Assembly: GCA_016235805.1 (NCBI GenBank)
Contig: JACRIY010000084.1
Span: 34,850 to 98,849 of the forward strand
Direction: 5' to 3'
DNA length: 64,000 nt
Source: Rhodocyclales bacterium
GTDB lineage: Bacteria; Pseudomonadota; Gammaproteobacteria; Burkholderiales; Rhodocyclaceae
Part shown: one piece after another, positions 30,772 to 39,803 of the stretch
Position numbering within the stretch: position 1 is the stretch's first letter
How the letters are laid out: each line of letters begins with the position of its first letter
Notes under the pieces: generated by a model
Seen by the model: the letters and a program-made list of their open reading frames with translations, nothing else
Database searches by the model: none
Told to the model about the DNA's origin: nothing
Made by a program: the position numbers and the translations under genes

Positions 30772-31556
30772 ACATGACGCCATCCCCGCTGGATTTGGGC
30801 CTGCTCGTCGCGCCGATGGTGGCCGGGCTCTTGGTGCTGGCAACCCACGTGCCGCTCGGGATCGAGGTGCTGCGTCGCGGCATCATCTTCATCGATCTCG
30901 CCATCGCCCAGGTCGCGGCCCTCGGCGTGATCGCGGCCGGCCTGCTTCATCTCGACCAACTCTGGGGCGGCGTCGGCGCGCAGCTTGCCGCCGGTGGTGC
31001 GGCATTGCTCGGCGCCGCCGCGCTGACGTGGACCGAGGGCCGCTGGCCGCAGATCCAGGAGGCGCTGATCGGCCTGCTGTTCGTCCTCGCGGCTGCTGCG
31101 GGAATCCTGCTGTTGGCCGGCAATCCGCACGGCGGCGAGCACCTGCGCGACCTGCTGGCCGGCCAGATACTCTGGGTCGGCTGGCGCGGGCTGGCGGCCG
31201 TGGCGGCGCTCTACGCCATCGTCCTCGTCGCGTGGGCACTGCGGTCGCGTTTCGGCAGCCACCACCGCCTGGCCTTCCATTGCCTGTTCGCGCTGACGGT
31301 GACCGCATCGGTGCAACTGGTGGGCGTGCTGCTGGTGTTCGCCAGCCTGATCGCGCCGGCGGTGGCGACTCATGGCGCCGGCGGACGCAATCGGATTGTG
31401 GCGGCGTCGCTGGCAGGGGCTCTGGCCTATGCCGCTGGCCTTGGGCTTTCGTTATTCGCCGACTTGCCTGCCGGAGCGGCCGTGACCTGCTGCATGTGCC
31501 TGATCGCGATGGCCGGGCTCTGCCTGTCCCGGCCGCATGGGCGCGGGTTATACTGA
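30768..31556 (+). CDS. znuB: ZnuB-like metal ABC transporter permease
   Basis: A 262-aa membrane protein of the ABC-3 family with about eight helices. Diagnostic segments are [19 protein letters not shown] near residue 40 and [19 protein letters not shown] near residue 185. It presumably forms the channel for the ZnuA-like protein. The expected ATPase ZnuC is not in this window, so it must come from elsewhere or be shared. Overlaps znuA by 4 bp; last gene of the right arm. Confidence 0.87.
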   Translation: MNMTPSPLDLGLLVAPMVAGLLVLATHVPLGIEVLRRGIIFIDLAIAQVAALGVIAAGLLHLDQLWGGVGAQLAAGGAALLGAAALTWTEGRWPQIQEALIGLLFVLAAAAGILLLAGNPHGGEHLRDLLAGQILWVGWRGLAAVAALYAIVLVAWALRSRFGSHHRLAFHCLFALTVTASVQLVGVLLVFASLIAPAVATHGAGGRNRIVAASLAGALAYAAGLGLSLFADLPAGAAVTCCMCLIAMAGLCLSRPHGRGLY

Positions 31557-31621
31557 CCTGTCCCCAACACAGGCAGCGCGACGGAAGCTGCGGCAGATCA
31601 GTGGCAGACGAAGACGATCTG

Positions 31622-32746
31622 ATGTCCCTCGATTTCACCGTGCCCGGCGCGTTCGATACGCCGCCGGCGCAGCCGGCCGCGTCCGAACTCGCGCTGGTAC
31701 CGCTGAACGAGCCGTCTCCGCCCCCGTCCTCCCCGCCACCGCCACCGGTGCGCGCGCCCTTGCCGCCGGCATTGGCCGAGGCGGCGACCATGTATGCCAC
31801 CGGGCAGGAACTGGAAGCCATGCGCCGGCTGGAGTCCGCCATCAAGAGCGGCGAGGACCTGGGGGATGCCGCGCTGCGTGCCTGGGGCGGCCTGTTCGAC
31901 CTGCTGCAGGTTCTCGGCCGCCGGCCCGCCTTCGAGGCGCTGGCGCTGACCTTCGCCCGGCGCTTCGAGAAATCGCCGCCGGCATGGACCGCCGCGGCCG
32001 AAGGCGAGCACAGCGCCACCGAAACTACCGGTGGCCGCGCCCATGTATCGCTCACCGGGGCACTCAATGCCCGCGTCGGCGAAGTGCTCAAGCAGACCAT
32101 GAAACTGGCTGCGACCAGCACCATGGTGCGCATGGACCTGGCCAAGCTCGAGGACGCCGACAACGATGGCGCCACGTTGCTGATGCGCGCCCTCGCCGCG
32201 CTGAAGAAGGCCCGCAAGGAATTTGTTTTCGGCAGTCCCGAGCACCTGGCGCAGATCCTTTCGGCCAAGCTGGTCGTGGGGGAGCGCAGCAACGAGGCGA
32301 TGTGGCTGCTGCTGCTCGAGCTTTACCAGCAGGCCTACCGGCAGGAGGCCTTCGAGGAGGCGGCGGTGAATTACGCCATCACCTTCGAGGTTTCGCCGCC
32401 ATCCTGGGAAGCGCTGCCCGAGCGGCGCGACGAGGCGCCCGAGCTGTCGTCCCTGCCGCCGCCCAAGGCCGAGGGCTACAGCCTGCACGACCAGTTGCTG
32501 GGCGCCTCGGTCGCCGACTTCGCGCCGCTCGAAGCGGTGCTGGCCGGGCGCGACGAATACGACATCGACGCGCGCAAGCTGGTGCGCATCGACCCGCCCA
32601 GCGCGAAAAGCCTGCTCGAGGTGCTCAAGCGCGTCCATGCGGCGGGCAAGAAGCTGCGCATCGTCGGCCTCAGCACGCTGATCGCCGCCTACCTCGAGCT
32701 GCAGGGCTTTGCCGACGTCGCGGAACTGCGCGCCAAGGCCATCTGA
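31622..32746 (+). CDS. STAS-domain protein with Pro-rich N-terminus and TPR-like middle
   Basis: A 374-aa cytoplasmic protein. Residues about 35-50 are Pro-rich ([20 protein letters not shown]), residues about 55-210 are helical and repeat-like ([20 protein letters not shown]... and [20 protein letters not shown]), and the C-terminus (residues about 300-374: [38 protein letters not shown]) fits a STAS fold. Two STAS-like stretches may exist; the first is [17 protein letters not shown]. No kinase or sigma partner is next to it. It precedes hslV by 20 bp, a position found in related genomes. Confidence 0.72.
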   Translation: MSLDFTVPGAFDTPPAQPAASELALVPLNEPSPPPSSPPPPPVRAPLPPALAEAATMYATGQELEAMRRLESAIKSGEDLGDAALRAWGGLFDLLQVLGRRPAFEALALTFARRFEKSPPAWTAAAEGEHSATETTGGRAHVSLTGALNARVGEVLKQTMKLAATSTMVRMDLAKLEDADNDGATLLMRALAALKKARKEFVFGSPEHLAQILSAKLVVGERSNEAMWLLLLELYQQAYRQEAFEEAAVNYAITFEVSPPSWEALPERRDEAPELSSLPPPKAEGYSLHDQLLGASVADFAPLEAVLAGRDEYDIDARKLVRIDPPSAKSLLEVLKRVHAAGKKLRIVGLSTLIAAYLELQGFADVAELRAKAI

Positions 32747-32766
32747 ACCGATACGCGGGGAACTCA

Positions 32767-33303
32767 ATGGAGCAATATCACGGCACCACCATCCTGTCCG
32801 TGCGCCGCGGCAATTGCGTCGCGTTGGGCGGCGACGGCCAGGTGACGCTGGGCAACATCGTGATCAAGGCAACCGCGCGCAAGGTGCGGCGGCTCTACAA
32901 CGAGCGCATCCTGGCCGGCTTCGCCGGCGGCACCGCCGACGCGTTCACCCTGTTCGAGCGCTTCGAGGCCAAGCTGGAGCAGCACCAGGGCAAGCTCATG
33001 CGCGCCGCCGTGGAACTGGCCAAGGACTGGCGCACCGATCGCATGCTGCGCCGCCTCGAAGCCATGCTCTCCGTCGCCGACCGCGACCATTCGCTGGTCA
33101 TCACCGGCAACGGCGACGTGCTGGAGCCGGAACACGGCATCGTCGCCATCGGCAGCGGCGGCGCCTACGCCCAGTCGGCGGCGCGAGCGCTGCTGGAGAA
33201 CACGACGCTGACACCGGCGGAAATCGTCAAGAAGTCGCTGGAGATCGCCGGCGACCTGTGCATTTACACCAACCAGAACCATCTGATCGAGGTTCTGGAG
33301 TGA
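32767..33303 (+). CDS. hslV: ATP-dependent protease peptidase subunit HslV
   Basis: A 178-aa threonine protease forming the core of the HslVU (ClpQY) complex. After the propeptide MEQYHG, the mature N-terminus is [10 protein letters not shown], the catalytic Thr. [19 protein letters not shown] motif appears as [18 protein letters not shown], and [20 protein letters not shown] is typical. Full length. The hslU start follows 5 bp later. Confidence 0.95.
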   Translation: MEQYHGTTILSVRRGNCVALGGDGQVTLGNIVIKATARKVRRLYNERILAGFAGGTADAFTLFERFEAKLEQHQGKLMRAAVELAKDWRTDRMLRRLEAMLSVADRDHSLVITGNGDVLEPEHGIVAIGSGGAYAQSAARALLENTTLTPAEIVKKSLEIAGDLCIYTNQNHLIEVLE

Positions 33304-33308
33304 GCCAG

Positions 33309-34624
33309 ATGACCCCCGCGGAGATCGTTTCCGAACTCGACAAGCACATCGTCGGCCAGTCGCGCGCCAAACGCGCGGGGGCGATCGCGCTGCGCAATCG
33401 CTGGCGGCGCATGCAGGTGGCCGAACCCCGGCGCACCGAGATCACGCCGAAGAACATCCTGATGATCGGTCCCACCGGCGTCGGAAGACCGAGATCGCAC
33501 GGCGCCTGGCGCGGCTGGCCAATGCGCCCTTCATCAAGATCGAGGCGACCAAGTTCACCGAGGTCGGTTACGTCGGCCGCGATGTGGACACCATCATCCG
33601 CGACCTGGCCGAAACGGCGATCAAGAACGGCCGTGAACACGCCATGCGCATCGTTCGCGATCGCGCCATGGACGCCGCCGAGGACCGAGTGCTGGATGTG
33701 CTGTTGCCGCCTGCAAGAGTCGGCGCTGGTGACACGGTGGGCGAAGACTCCGGCACCCGCCAGAAATTCCGCAAGAAGCTGCGCGAGGGCGAACTGGATG
33801 ACAAGGAAATCGAGGTTGAGGTCGCCGCCCCGCAGGCCAGCATGGAGATCTTCGCCCCGCCCGGCATGGAAGACCTGACGCAGCAGATCCAGGGCATGTT
33901 CCAAAATATCGGCGGCGGCAAGAAGCGCGTGCGCAAGATGAAGATCCGCGACGCGATGAAGTCGCTGGCCGACGAGGAAGCCGCGCGCCTGATCAACGAC
34001 GAGGAAGTCAAGACCGAGGCGCTGAAGAACGTCGAGCAGAATGGCATCGTCTTCCTCGACGAAATCGACAAAATCGCCTCGCGCTCGGAAGCCCACGGCG
34101 CCGAAGTGTCGCGCCAGGGCGTGCAGCGCGACCTCCTGCCGCTGGTGGAAGGCACCACGGTATCGACCAAGTACGGCATGATCAAGACCGACCACATCCT
34201 GTTCATCGCCAGCGGCGCCTTCCACATGGCCAAGCCCTCCGACCTGATTCCGGAACTGCAGGGCCGCTTCCCGATCCGGGTCGAACTCGATTCGCGGTCC
34301 GTCGATGACTTCGAGCGGATACTGACCCAGACCGATGCCTGCCTCACGCGCCAGTACCAGGCCTTGTTGGCGACCGAGGAGGTGACGCTCGAATTCGGCG
34401 CCGACGGCATCAAGCGCCTTGCGGAGATCGCCTATCAGGTTAACGAGAAGACCGAGAACATCGGTGCGCGCCGGCTGCACACGGTGATGGAAAAGCTGCT
34501 CGAGGAGATCTCCTTCGATGCCGGCAAGCGTGGCGGCGAAAAGCTCGCCATCGACGGCGCCTATGTCGATGCGAAGCTGGGCGAACTGGCGAAGAACGAA
34601 GACCTCTCGCGCTACGTGCTCTGA
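33309..34624 (+). pseudogene. hslU: hslU, ATP-dependent protease ATPase subunit, frameshifted in Walker A
   Basis: The unfoldase partner of HslV. Frame 1 runs [20 protein letters not shown] to [10 protein letters not shown]; then one base is missing at about 33484/33485 (GTCGG-AAGACC where GTCGGCAAGACC is expected), exactly in Walker A GxGK. The rest is intact in another frame: [19 protein letters not shown], Walker [14 protein letters not shown], and C-terminus DLSRYVL. Restoring one base gives 438 aa, near normal. Apart from that it is well conserved, so a sequencing error or very recent mutation is likely. The I-domain loop [14 protein letters not shown] comes from repeat R1. Confidence 0.9.
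33715..33739 (-). repeat. Short dispersed repeat R1 in the hslU I-domain
   Basis: Minus-strand match 22/25. It is read in the hslU frame as RVGAGDTV, the same frame and peptide as the lysA copy. In E. coli HslU the same variable loop has an unrelated sequence. Confidence 0.8.
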
Positions 34625-34629
34625 CGTAA

Positions 34630-35505
34630 ATGCTGGAGCGCATCGCCGGCATCGTCTTCCCGATCTATGCCGTGGTCGCAGTGGGCTATGCCTACGGACG
34701 CTGGAAGAAGCCCGACATGGCCTTCGCCAACCAGCTCAACATGGACATCTTCGTCCCGGCGCTGGTGTTCGCGGCACTCGCTTCCAAGTCCTTCGACATC
34801 GCGCAGAACCTGCCGCTGCTGCTCGGCGCCACCCTCGTGGTGTTCGGCACCGGCCTTCTGGCCTGGCCGGTGGCGCGCCTGCTGGGCGTCGCGACCAACA
34901 CCTTCGTGCCGCCGATGATGTTCAAGAACTCCGGCAACATGGGCCTGCCGCTGGCGGTGCTGGCCTTCGGCGAAGCCGCGCTGCCGGCCGCCGTGGTGCT
35001 GTTCTTCGTCGAAAACTTCCTGCACTACTCGCTCGGCACCTGGATGCTCGACCATCACGCCCGGTTGTGGAACCTGTGGCGGGTGCCGGTGATCGGCGCG
35101 GCGCTGGCCGGGCTGGCGGTGAGCCTGCTGCAGTTTCCGCTGTGGCAGCCCTTGTGGCTGGGCGTCAAGATGCTGGGCGACGTATCGATCCCGCTGCTGC
35201 TGTTCTCGCTCGGCGTGCGCCTGACCGACAGCCGCCACGCCGACTGGAAGATCAGCATCGCCGGGGCACTCACCACGCCGCTGGCCGGCGTGGCGGTGGC
35301 GCTGCTGGCGAACCACCTGCTCGGGCTGACCGGGCGCGACGCGGCGATGCTGGTGCTGTTCGGCGCGCTGCCGCCGGCGGTGCTCAACTACATCTTTGCC
35401 GAACGCTACCGGCAGGAGCCGGAGCGCGTTGCCTCGATCGTGCTGATCGGCAATTCGGCATCGCTGGCGATCATCCCCTTGACCCTGGCCTGGGTGCTGG
35501 TCTGA
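34630..35505 (+). CDS. AEC-family transporter (auxin efflux carrier type)
   Basis: A 291-aa integral membrane protein with about ten helices. Family features include the N-terminal IAGIVFPIYAVVAVGYAYGR and the conserved PPMMFKNSGNMGLPLAVLAF helix, and C-terminal LFGALPPAVLNYIFAERY. Members export or import small organic acids such as malate or malonate; the substrate here is not known. It starts 5 bp after hslU but is functionally unrelated. Confidence 0.88.
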   Translation: MLERIAGIVFPIYAVVAVGYAYGRWKKPDMAFANQLNMDIFVPALVFAALASKSFDIAQNLPLLLGATLVVFGTGLLAWPVARLLGVATNTFVPPMMFKNSGNMGLPLAVLAFGEAALPAAVVLFFVENFLHYSLGTWMLDHHARLWNLWRVPVIGAALAGLAVSLLQFPLWQPLWLGVKMLGDVSIPLLLFSLGVRLTDSRHADWKISIAGALTTPLAGVAVALLANHLLGLTGRDAAMLVLFGALPPAVLNYIFAERYRQEPERVASIVLIGNSASLAIIPLTLAWVLV

Positions 35506-35604
35506 TCCATTTTTTTGCCCGGCCGGCGTTTGCGGGAAACCCGGATTGACGGACGCGGTCAGACTCGGGATACTTGCCCGACCAAGACAGACCTCTGAAC
35601 CGAC

Positions 35605-36612
35605 TTGTTGAGGAATCACATCCTGGACTCTCCGTTTCAGCCGCACGGCGGCATTCCCAGCCTGAATTCGATGCTGTACGACGCCAACCAGAGCGACGTG
35701 ACGGGCACCGTCAACATGGCCAGCCCCGGCGCGGTGGCGGACGCCATCTGCGGCATCCTGGTCAGGCGCCACGGAGATTTCGACGAAGTCATCCTGCGCG
35801 CCGGCTTCATCGACATCGAGGACATCTTCTGGGGCCGCTATCCCGGCCTGCTGCCCTGCGATACGCCTTATCACGACCTGCGCCATTCCATGAGCACGGC
35901 GTTGGCCATGGCGCGCATGCTCGATGGTCACCGGGCCCTGCATGGCGACGACGGCAGCGCGCTGGGCACCGACCTGGCCACTCTGGGCGTGCTGCTGGCG
36001 CTGTTCCACGACGTCGGTTTCATTCGCCGCCTGTCCGAGGCCGGTATCGCCGGCGCCTGCCTGATTCACGAACACGAGCAGCGCAGCGTCGACTTCATGC
36101 GCGGCTATCTTGCCGCCGGACCCTACGCGCGCCATGCCGAACTGGCCGAACTGATCCATACCACCAATTTTTCGCGCACTGCCAACCAGACCCTGAGCCA
36201 CCATTCCCCGGATGTCGTCGCGCTGGGGCAGATGCTCGGCACCTCGGACCTCATCAGCCAGATTTCCGGACGCTTCTACCTGGAACGCTGCCACCATTTC
36301 CTGTTCCAGGAGTTCGTCGCCGCCGGTGCGGATCGCATGGTCGATGACCAGGGCAACACCGTAATCCTTTACCCTACGCCGGCCGACCTGCTGCGCAAGA
36401 CCCCCTATTTCTACGACCACCTGGTCAAGCCGCGCCTCGAGGGCGAGTTCGACCACGCCTACCGCTACATTGCGGCACATTTCGAAGGCGACGATCCCTA
36501 TGTCAGGGGAATCCAGCGCAACCTCGATTTCCTGCGCGACATGATCGGGCGCAACGATTTTTCCCGGATGCAGCGCAAGCCCGTGCCGCTGATGCCACAG
36601 CCCGCGGCGTGA
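35605..36612 (+). CDS. HD-domain-like phosphohydrolase
   Basis: A protein of up to 335 aa. TPYHDLRHSMSTALAMARML supplies the first His pair, LLALFHDVGFIRRLSEAG the H-D pair, and IHEHEQRSVDFM plus TSDLISQISGRFYLE the later His and Asp; this order matches the HD superfamily of metal-dependent phosphohydrolases. No GGDEF, response-regulator or nucleotidyltransferase domain is attached. The start is uncertain: TTG 35605 has no clear ribosome site and ATG 35671 would give 313 aa. Its stop overlaps the GTG of the next gene. Confidence 0.72.
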   Translation: MLRNHILDSPFQPHGGIPSLNSMLYDANQSDVTGTVNMASPGAVADAICGILVRRHGDFDEVILRAGFIDIEDIFWGRYPGLLPCDTPYHDLRHSMSTALAMARMLDGHRALHGDDGSALGTDLATLGVLLALFHDVGFIRRLSEAGIAGACLIHEHEQRSVDFMRGYLAAGPYARHAELAELIHTTNFSRTANQTLSHHSPDVVALGQMLGTSDLISQISGRFYLERCHHFLFQEFVAAGADRMVDDQGNTVILYPTPADLLRKTPYFYDHLVKPRLEGEFDHAYRYIAAHFEGDDPYVRGIQRNLDFLRDMIGRNDFSRMQRKPVPLMPQPAA

Positions 36613-37763
36613 GCCGCCGGGTGCCCCCGATCGCCGTGTCCCCCAGCGGGCCTACCCGTTTTGGCCTGCCCGTGCTCATGCTCGTCGCGGCATTGCTTGC
36701 CGGCTGCGCGGGTGACGCGCCGCTGCGCGAGGCTCCACCGACGCGCCCCGCCGACGTGCGCGCCCAAATCGTCGGCCTGATGCCGGCCGGCACGGCGGAT
36801 CGCGCGGGTTGGGCGACCGACATCTACGCGGCGCTGAGCGCCCTGGAAATCTCCCCGACGCTAGCAAACATCTGCGCGGTGTTGGCCGTGATCGAACAGG
36901 AATCCACCTACCGCGCCGATCCCGAAGTGCCGAAGCTGGGGCAGATCGCCTGGGGCGAAATCGATCGCCGGGCCGAGCGGCTCGGCGTGCCGGCGGCGGC
37001 CGTGCATCTGGCACTGAAGCTGCCGTCGTCGAACGGCAAGAGCTACGCCGAGCGCATCGACGCGGTGAAGACGGAAAAGGAACTGAGCCTGGTCTTCGAG
37101 GACCTGATCGATCGCGTGCCGCTGGGCAAGCGCCTGTTCGCCAGCTGGAATCCCGTGCGCACCGGCGGGCCGATGCAGGTCGGCATCGCCTTCGCCGAGC
37201 GCCATGCGCAGGAGCGAAGCTACCCCTACCCGGTGCCGGAGTCGATCCGCCACGAAGTGTTTTCGCGGCGTGGCGGCCTGTACTTCGGCATCGCCCACCT
37301 GCTGGGCTATTCGGCGAACTACGACAAGCTGGTCTATCGCTACGCCGACTTCAATGCCGGGCATTATGCGAGCCGCAATGCCGCCTTCCAGAATGCGGTG
37401 AGCATCGCCTCGGGGATTCCGCTCGACCTCGATGGCGACCTGGTGCGACGCGGCGATGACGACGGCAAGCCCGGTGCCACGGAACTGGCGGTGCGCTCGC
37501 TGGCGCGGCGCCTCGACCTGGGCAACGGCGCGATCCGCGAGGCGCTGGAGCAGGGCGACCTGCTCGCTTTCGAGCGCAGCGAACTGTATCGCCGCGTGTT
37601 CGAGTTGGCGGACCGGGCCGAGCGTCAGCCGGTGCCGCGCGCCGTGCTGCCGCGCATCGTGTTGAAGAGCCCGAAGATCACGCGCAAGCTGACCACCGAA
37701 TGGTTCGCCAACCGCGTCGATGAACGCCAGCGCAAGTGCCTGGCGCGCGCCGCGACCACGTAG
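36609..37763 (+). CDS. DUF1615-family lipoprotein
   Basis: A 384-aa protein. After about 20 residues a hydrophobic segment ends in the lipobox (PVLMLVAALLAGCAGDAPLR), so it is probably membrane-anchored in the periplasm. Mature features: NICAVLAVIEQESTYRADPE, GGPMQVGIAFAERHAQ, GGLYFGIAHLLGYS and YRYADFNAGHYASRNAAFQN, which are DUF1615 signatures and resemble lytic-transglycosylase-like folds (I-x-Q-E-S). Lytic activity is not shown. GTG start overlaps the HD gene stop; an internal start nearer the signal peptide is possible. Confidence 0.8.
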   Translation: MSRRVPPIAVSPSGPTRFGLPVLMLVAALLAGCAGDAPLREAPPTRPADVRAQIVGLMPAGTADRAGWATDIYAALSALEISPTLANICAVLAVIEQESTYRADPEVPKLGQIAWGEIDRRAERLGVPAAAVHLALKLPSSNGKSYAERIDAVKTEKELSLVFEDLIDRVPLGKRLFASWNPVRTGGPMQVGIAFAERHAQERSYPYPVPESIRHEVFSRRGGLYFGIAHLLGYSANYDKLVYRYADFNAGHYASRNAAFQNAVSIASGIPLDLDGDLVRRGDDDGKPGATELAVRSLARRLDLGNGAIREALEQGDLLAFERSELYRRVFELADRAERQPVPRAVLPRIVLKSPKITRKLTTEWFANRVDERQRKCLARAATT

Positions 37764-37778
37764 CGCGAGGTGGGCGCC

Positions 37779-38963
37779 TCAGCGCCGATGCAGCAGGAAC
37801 TGCGCGGCAATCGCGCCGAGGATGAAGGCCAGCAACAGCAAGCCAAGATTCACCGTGTCGTCGTGGCTCACCAGTCCCACCGAATAGCCACCCAGCGCAC
37901 CCATCAGTTGCTGCATCAGGCCGGCCACGGCGGCCGCGGCCCCGGCCAGCGCCGGTACCGCGCCGACGGTTCCGGCCAGGGTGGACGGCATCAGGAATCC
38001 ATGGCCGATGCCCAGCAGGATCAAGGGCAGCGCGAACGCCAGCGGCGTCTTCAGGCCGGACAGCGCCAGCAGCAGGGCGATGCCGGCGACCGCGGTCAGC
38101 TGGCCCATCGCCATCATGCGGCGTTCGCCCTGACGGCGGATCAGGCGGCTGGTGAGGAAGTTGCCGGCAACGTAGGCGAAGGGCACGCACATGATGTACC
38201 AGCCGATGTCGGCCGGACCGACGCCGTAGCTGCCGAGCACGATCGGCGCGCCGCCGAGGAAGACATAGAAGGCCGCCGTGGTCAGCGCCAGTATGGCGAC
38301 ATGAAGCAGGAAGGCCGGCTCGCGCGCCAGCCGCGCGTAGGCGATGCCCATCTCTTGGAGCCAGTGCGTGTCGGGCGACACCTTTCTTTCGTGCGTCGGC
38401 AGGCCGCGCCACGCGGCGACCAGCAGCACCGCAGCCAGCGCGGCGATCAGCAGGAAGTTCGACTGCCAGCCCAGGCGCACGTGCAACTGCCCGCCAATCA
38501 CGGTCGCGATAGGCGGGCAGAAGCCCAGCGTCATACCGACCCAGGCCATGACGCGGGTGCGTTCGGGCCCGCGGAACAGGTCCTGCACCATGGCGCGTCC
38601 GACCACCATGCCGGCGGCGCTGCCGGCGCCCTGCAGCGTACGCGCCGCGATCAGCGTCGGCAGGTCCGGCGCCAGTGCCGCCAGCAAGGAACCGATCCCG
38701 GCCAGCGCCAGCCCGGCCATCAGGATGCGCTTGCGGCCATGGCGATCCGACAGCGGGCCAAACAGCAGCTGCAGCACGCCGTAGGCCACCAGATAGCCGC
38801 TCAGCGTCAGCTGCACCGAGGCCTGCGTGGCGCCGAAGATCGCGCCCCATTCCTGCATCGACGGCAGGCAGATGGTCATTGCCAGCAGGCCGAAGGCGAT
38901 CTGCGCCAACAGGTTGGCGATCAGCAGACCGTGCGGCGGGGGGGCGGGCGGGGGCGGGGTCAT
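37779..38963 (-). CDS. MFS drug/metabolite exporter, Bcr/CflA type
   Basis: A 394-aa major facilitator with 12 predicted helices. Diagnostic segments: LPSMQEWGAIFGATQASVQL near the start, GYLVAYGVLQLLFGPLSDRHG (motif A, G-x-L-x-D-R-x-G-R-K-R), and RTLQGAGSAAGMVVGRAMVQD. These mark the DHA1 Bcr/CflA subfamily that exports drugs or sulfur-containing metabolites. I chose MTPPPPAPPPHGLL; an upstream start adds 27 polar residues. It is convergent with the DUF1615 gene, 15 bp apart. Confidence 0.88.
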   Translation of the reverse strand: MTPPPPAPPPHGLLIANLLAQIAFGLLAMTICLPSMQEWGAIFGATQASVQLTLSGYLVAYGVLQLLFGPLSDRHGRKRILMAGLALAGIGSLLAALAPDLPTLIAARTLQGAGSAAGMVVGRAMVQDLFRGPERTRVMAWVGMTLGFCPPIATVIGGQLHVRLGWQSNFLLIAALAAVLLVAAWRGLPTHERKVSPDTHWLQEMGIAYARLAREPAFLLHVAILALTTAAFYVFLGGAPIVLGSYGVGPADIGWYIMCVPFAYVAGNFLTSRLIRRQGERRMMAMGQLTAVAGIALLLALSGLKTPLAFALPLILLGIGHGFLMPSTLAGTVGAVPALAGAAAAVAGLMQQLMGALGGYSVGLVSHDDTVNLGLLLLAFILGAIAAQFLLHRR

Positions 38964-39044
38964 CGGGCGGTGGCGCCTGGCGGATTCGCGGGATGCGTTG
39001 CCGGGCAGCCGCCGAGTATCCCCGCAAGCCGCCTGAGCGGTCAA

Positions 39045-39206
39045 TCGACGAACGCAGTAGCGGCGATGATGAAAATGGAATTCGTCAGCGCAGGCGCGCA
39101 GGGCGGGATGCGCTACAGGGAAGGTTTGGCCATGCCGGAACTGATACTTAGACCATGGATCGCCGTGCCGCCAGCGCCGACTTCTGCGGGGCGGCAGACA
39201 AAAGTT
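39045..39206. other. Intergenic stretch without a gene
   Basis: No supported reading frame. It contains an R1 copy (39161-39185, plus orientation, 23/25) immediately beyond the toxin stop codon at 39207. GC begins to fall towards the toxin-antitoxin pair. Confidence 0.6.
39161..39185 (+). repeat. Short dispersed repeat R1, 3' of toxin gene
   Basis: Match 23/25 to consensus, intergenic, 21 bp past the end of the toxin frame. Confidence 0.78.
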
Positions 39207-39516
39207 TTAGCCGGCGGAATATCGCTCGGAGTAGCCGGCCTCGCGCTGCCTGCGTATCGCCAGCACGAAGACCGAATCGATCTCTGGCACATTACGGATA
39301 CAAGGCCACATACCCATGCGAACGACGCCCGATCACCAGTTCGCGCTTGGCATTCGCCACCGGACGGCCGATCAACGGGTGCCGCACCAGAATGTCCAGG
39401 GAAGCAATGATTTCGCCAATGCGCTGACCGGAGTTCGCCACCTCATGGCTGGCGAGATCATCGAGGATGCGCTCGAAATCCTCCGTGAGCTCGGGTGCCA
39501 GCTCGATGCGGGACAC
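39207..39516 (-). pseudogene. RelE/ParE-family toxin, frameshifted near the C-terminus
   Basis: From a GTG start the protein reads SRIELAPELTEDFERILDDL, then PLIGRPVANAKRELVIGRR and SHGYVALYP, and stops. An extra base around 39296-39297 explains this: removing one C restores ...ALYRNVPEIDSVFVLAIRRQ and REAGYSERYSAG, which is the expected C-terminal strand of the family (catalytic/ribosome- or gyrase-interacting end). Full frame would be about 102 aa. It directly follows the antitoxin. Either a sequencing error or an inactivated toxin beside a retained antitoxin. Confidence 0.8.
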
Positions 39517-39518
39517 CT

Positions 39519-39803
39519 TCAGCGCGCCAGCTTGCGCGCCACCGGGCGCTTCATCGTCTTGCCGGCGATGCGCGCTTCCAGATAGCCGCGCATTTCCTGC
39601 CACGGGATGGTTTTGCCGGTGGCCACGATGGCGGCGTAGCGGGCTTCGGCCACCGCATCGAAATCAGCGCGGTGATCTGCCTGCTCGGCTTTCTCGGCAA
39701 TCGCTTCGAGTATGAAGCCATGCGTCGTCGTTCCGGCGCGCTTCGCCGCCACCGCGATGCGGGCTTTCAGGTCATCCGGCAGGCGAATGGTTGTGGTGGA
39801 CAT
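39519..39803 (-). CDS. CopG/RHH-type antitoxin
   Basis: A 94-aa antitoxin. The N-terminus MSTTTIRLPDDLKARIAVAA is a ribbon-helix-helix DNA-binding domain; the C-terminus (TIPWQEMRGYLEARIAGKTM) is the toxin-neutralising region. The adjacent toxin starts within a few bases of its stop, the usual antitoxin-first order. It likely represses its own promoter through the inverted repeat upstream. Confidence 0.85.
   Translation of the reverse strand: MSTTTIRLPDDLKARIAVAAKRAGTTTHGFILEAIAEKAEQADHRADFDAVAEARYAAIVATGKTIPWQEMRGYLEARIAGKTMKRPVARKLAR

Noticed and set aside
33480..33490. Programmed ribosomal frameshift in hslU
   Set aside because: No slippery sequence or downstream structure, and the shift falls in the catalytic Walker A, so mutation or sequencing error is more likely.
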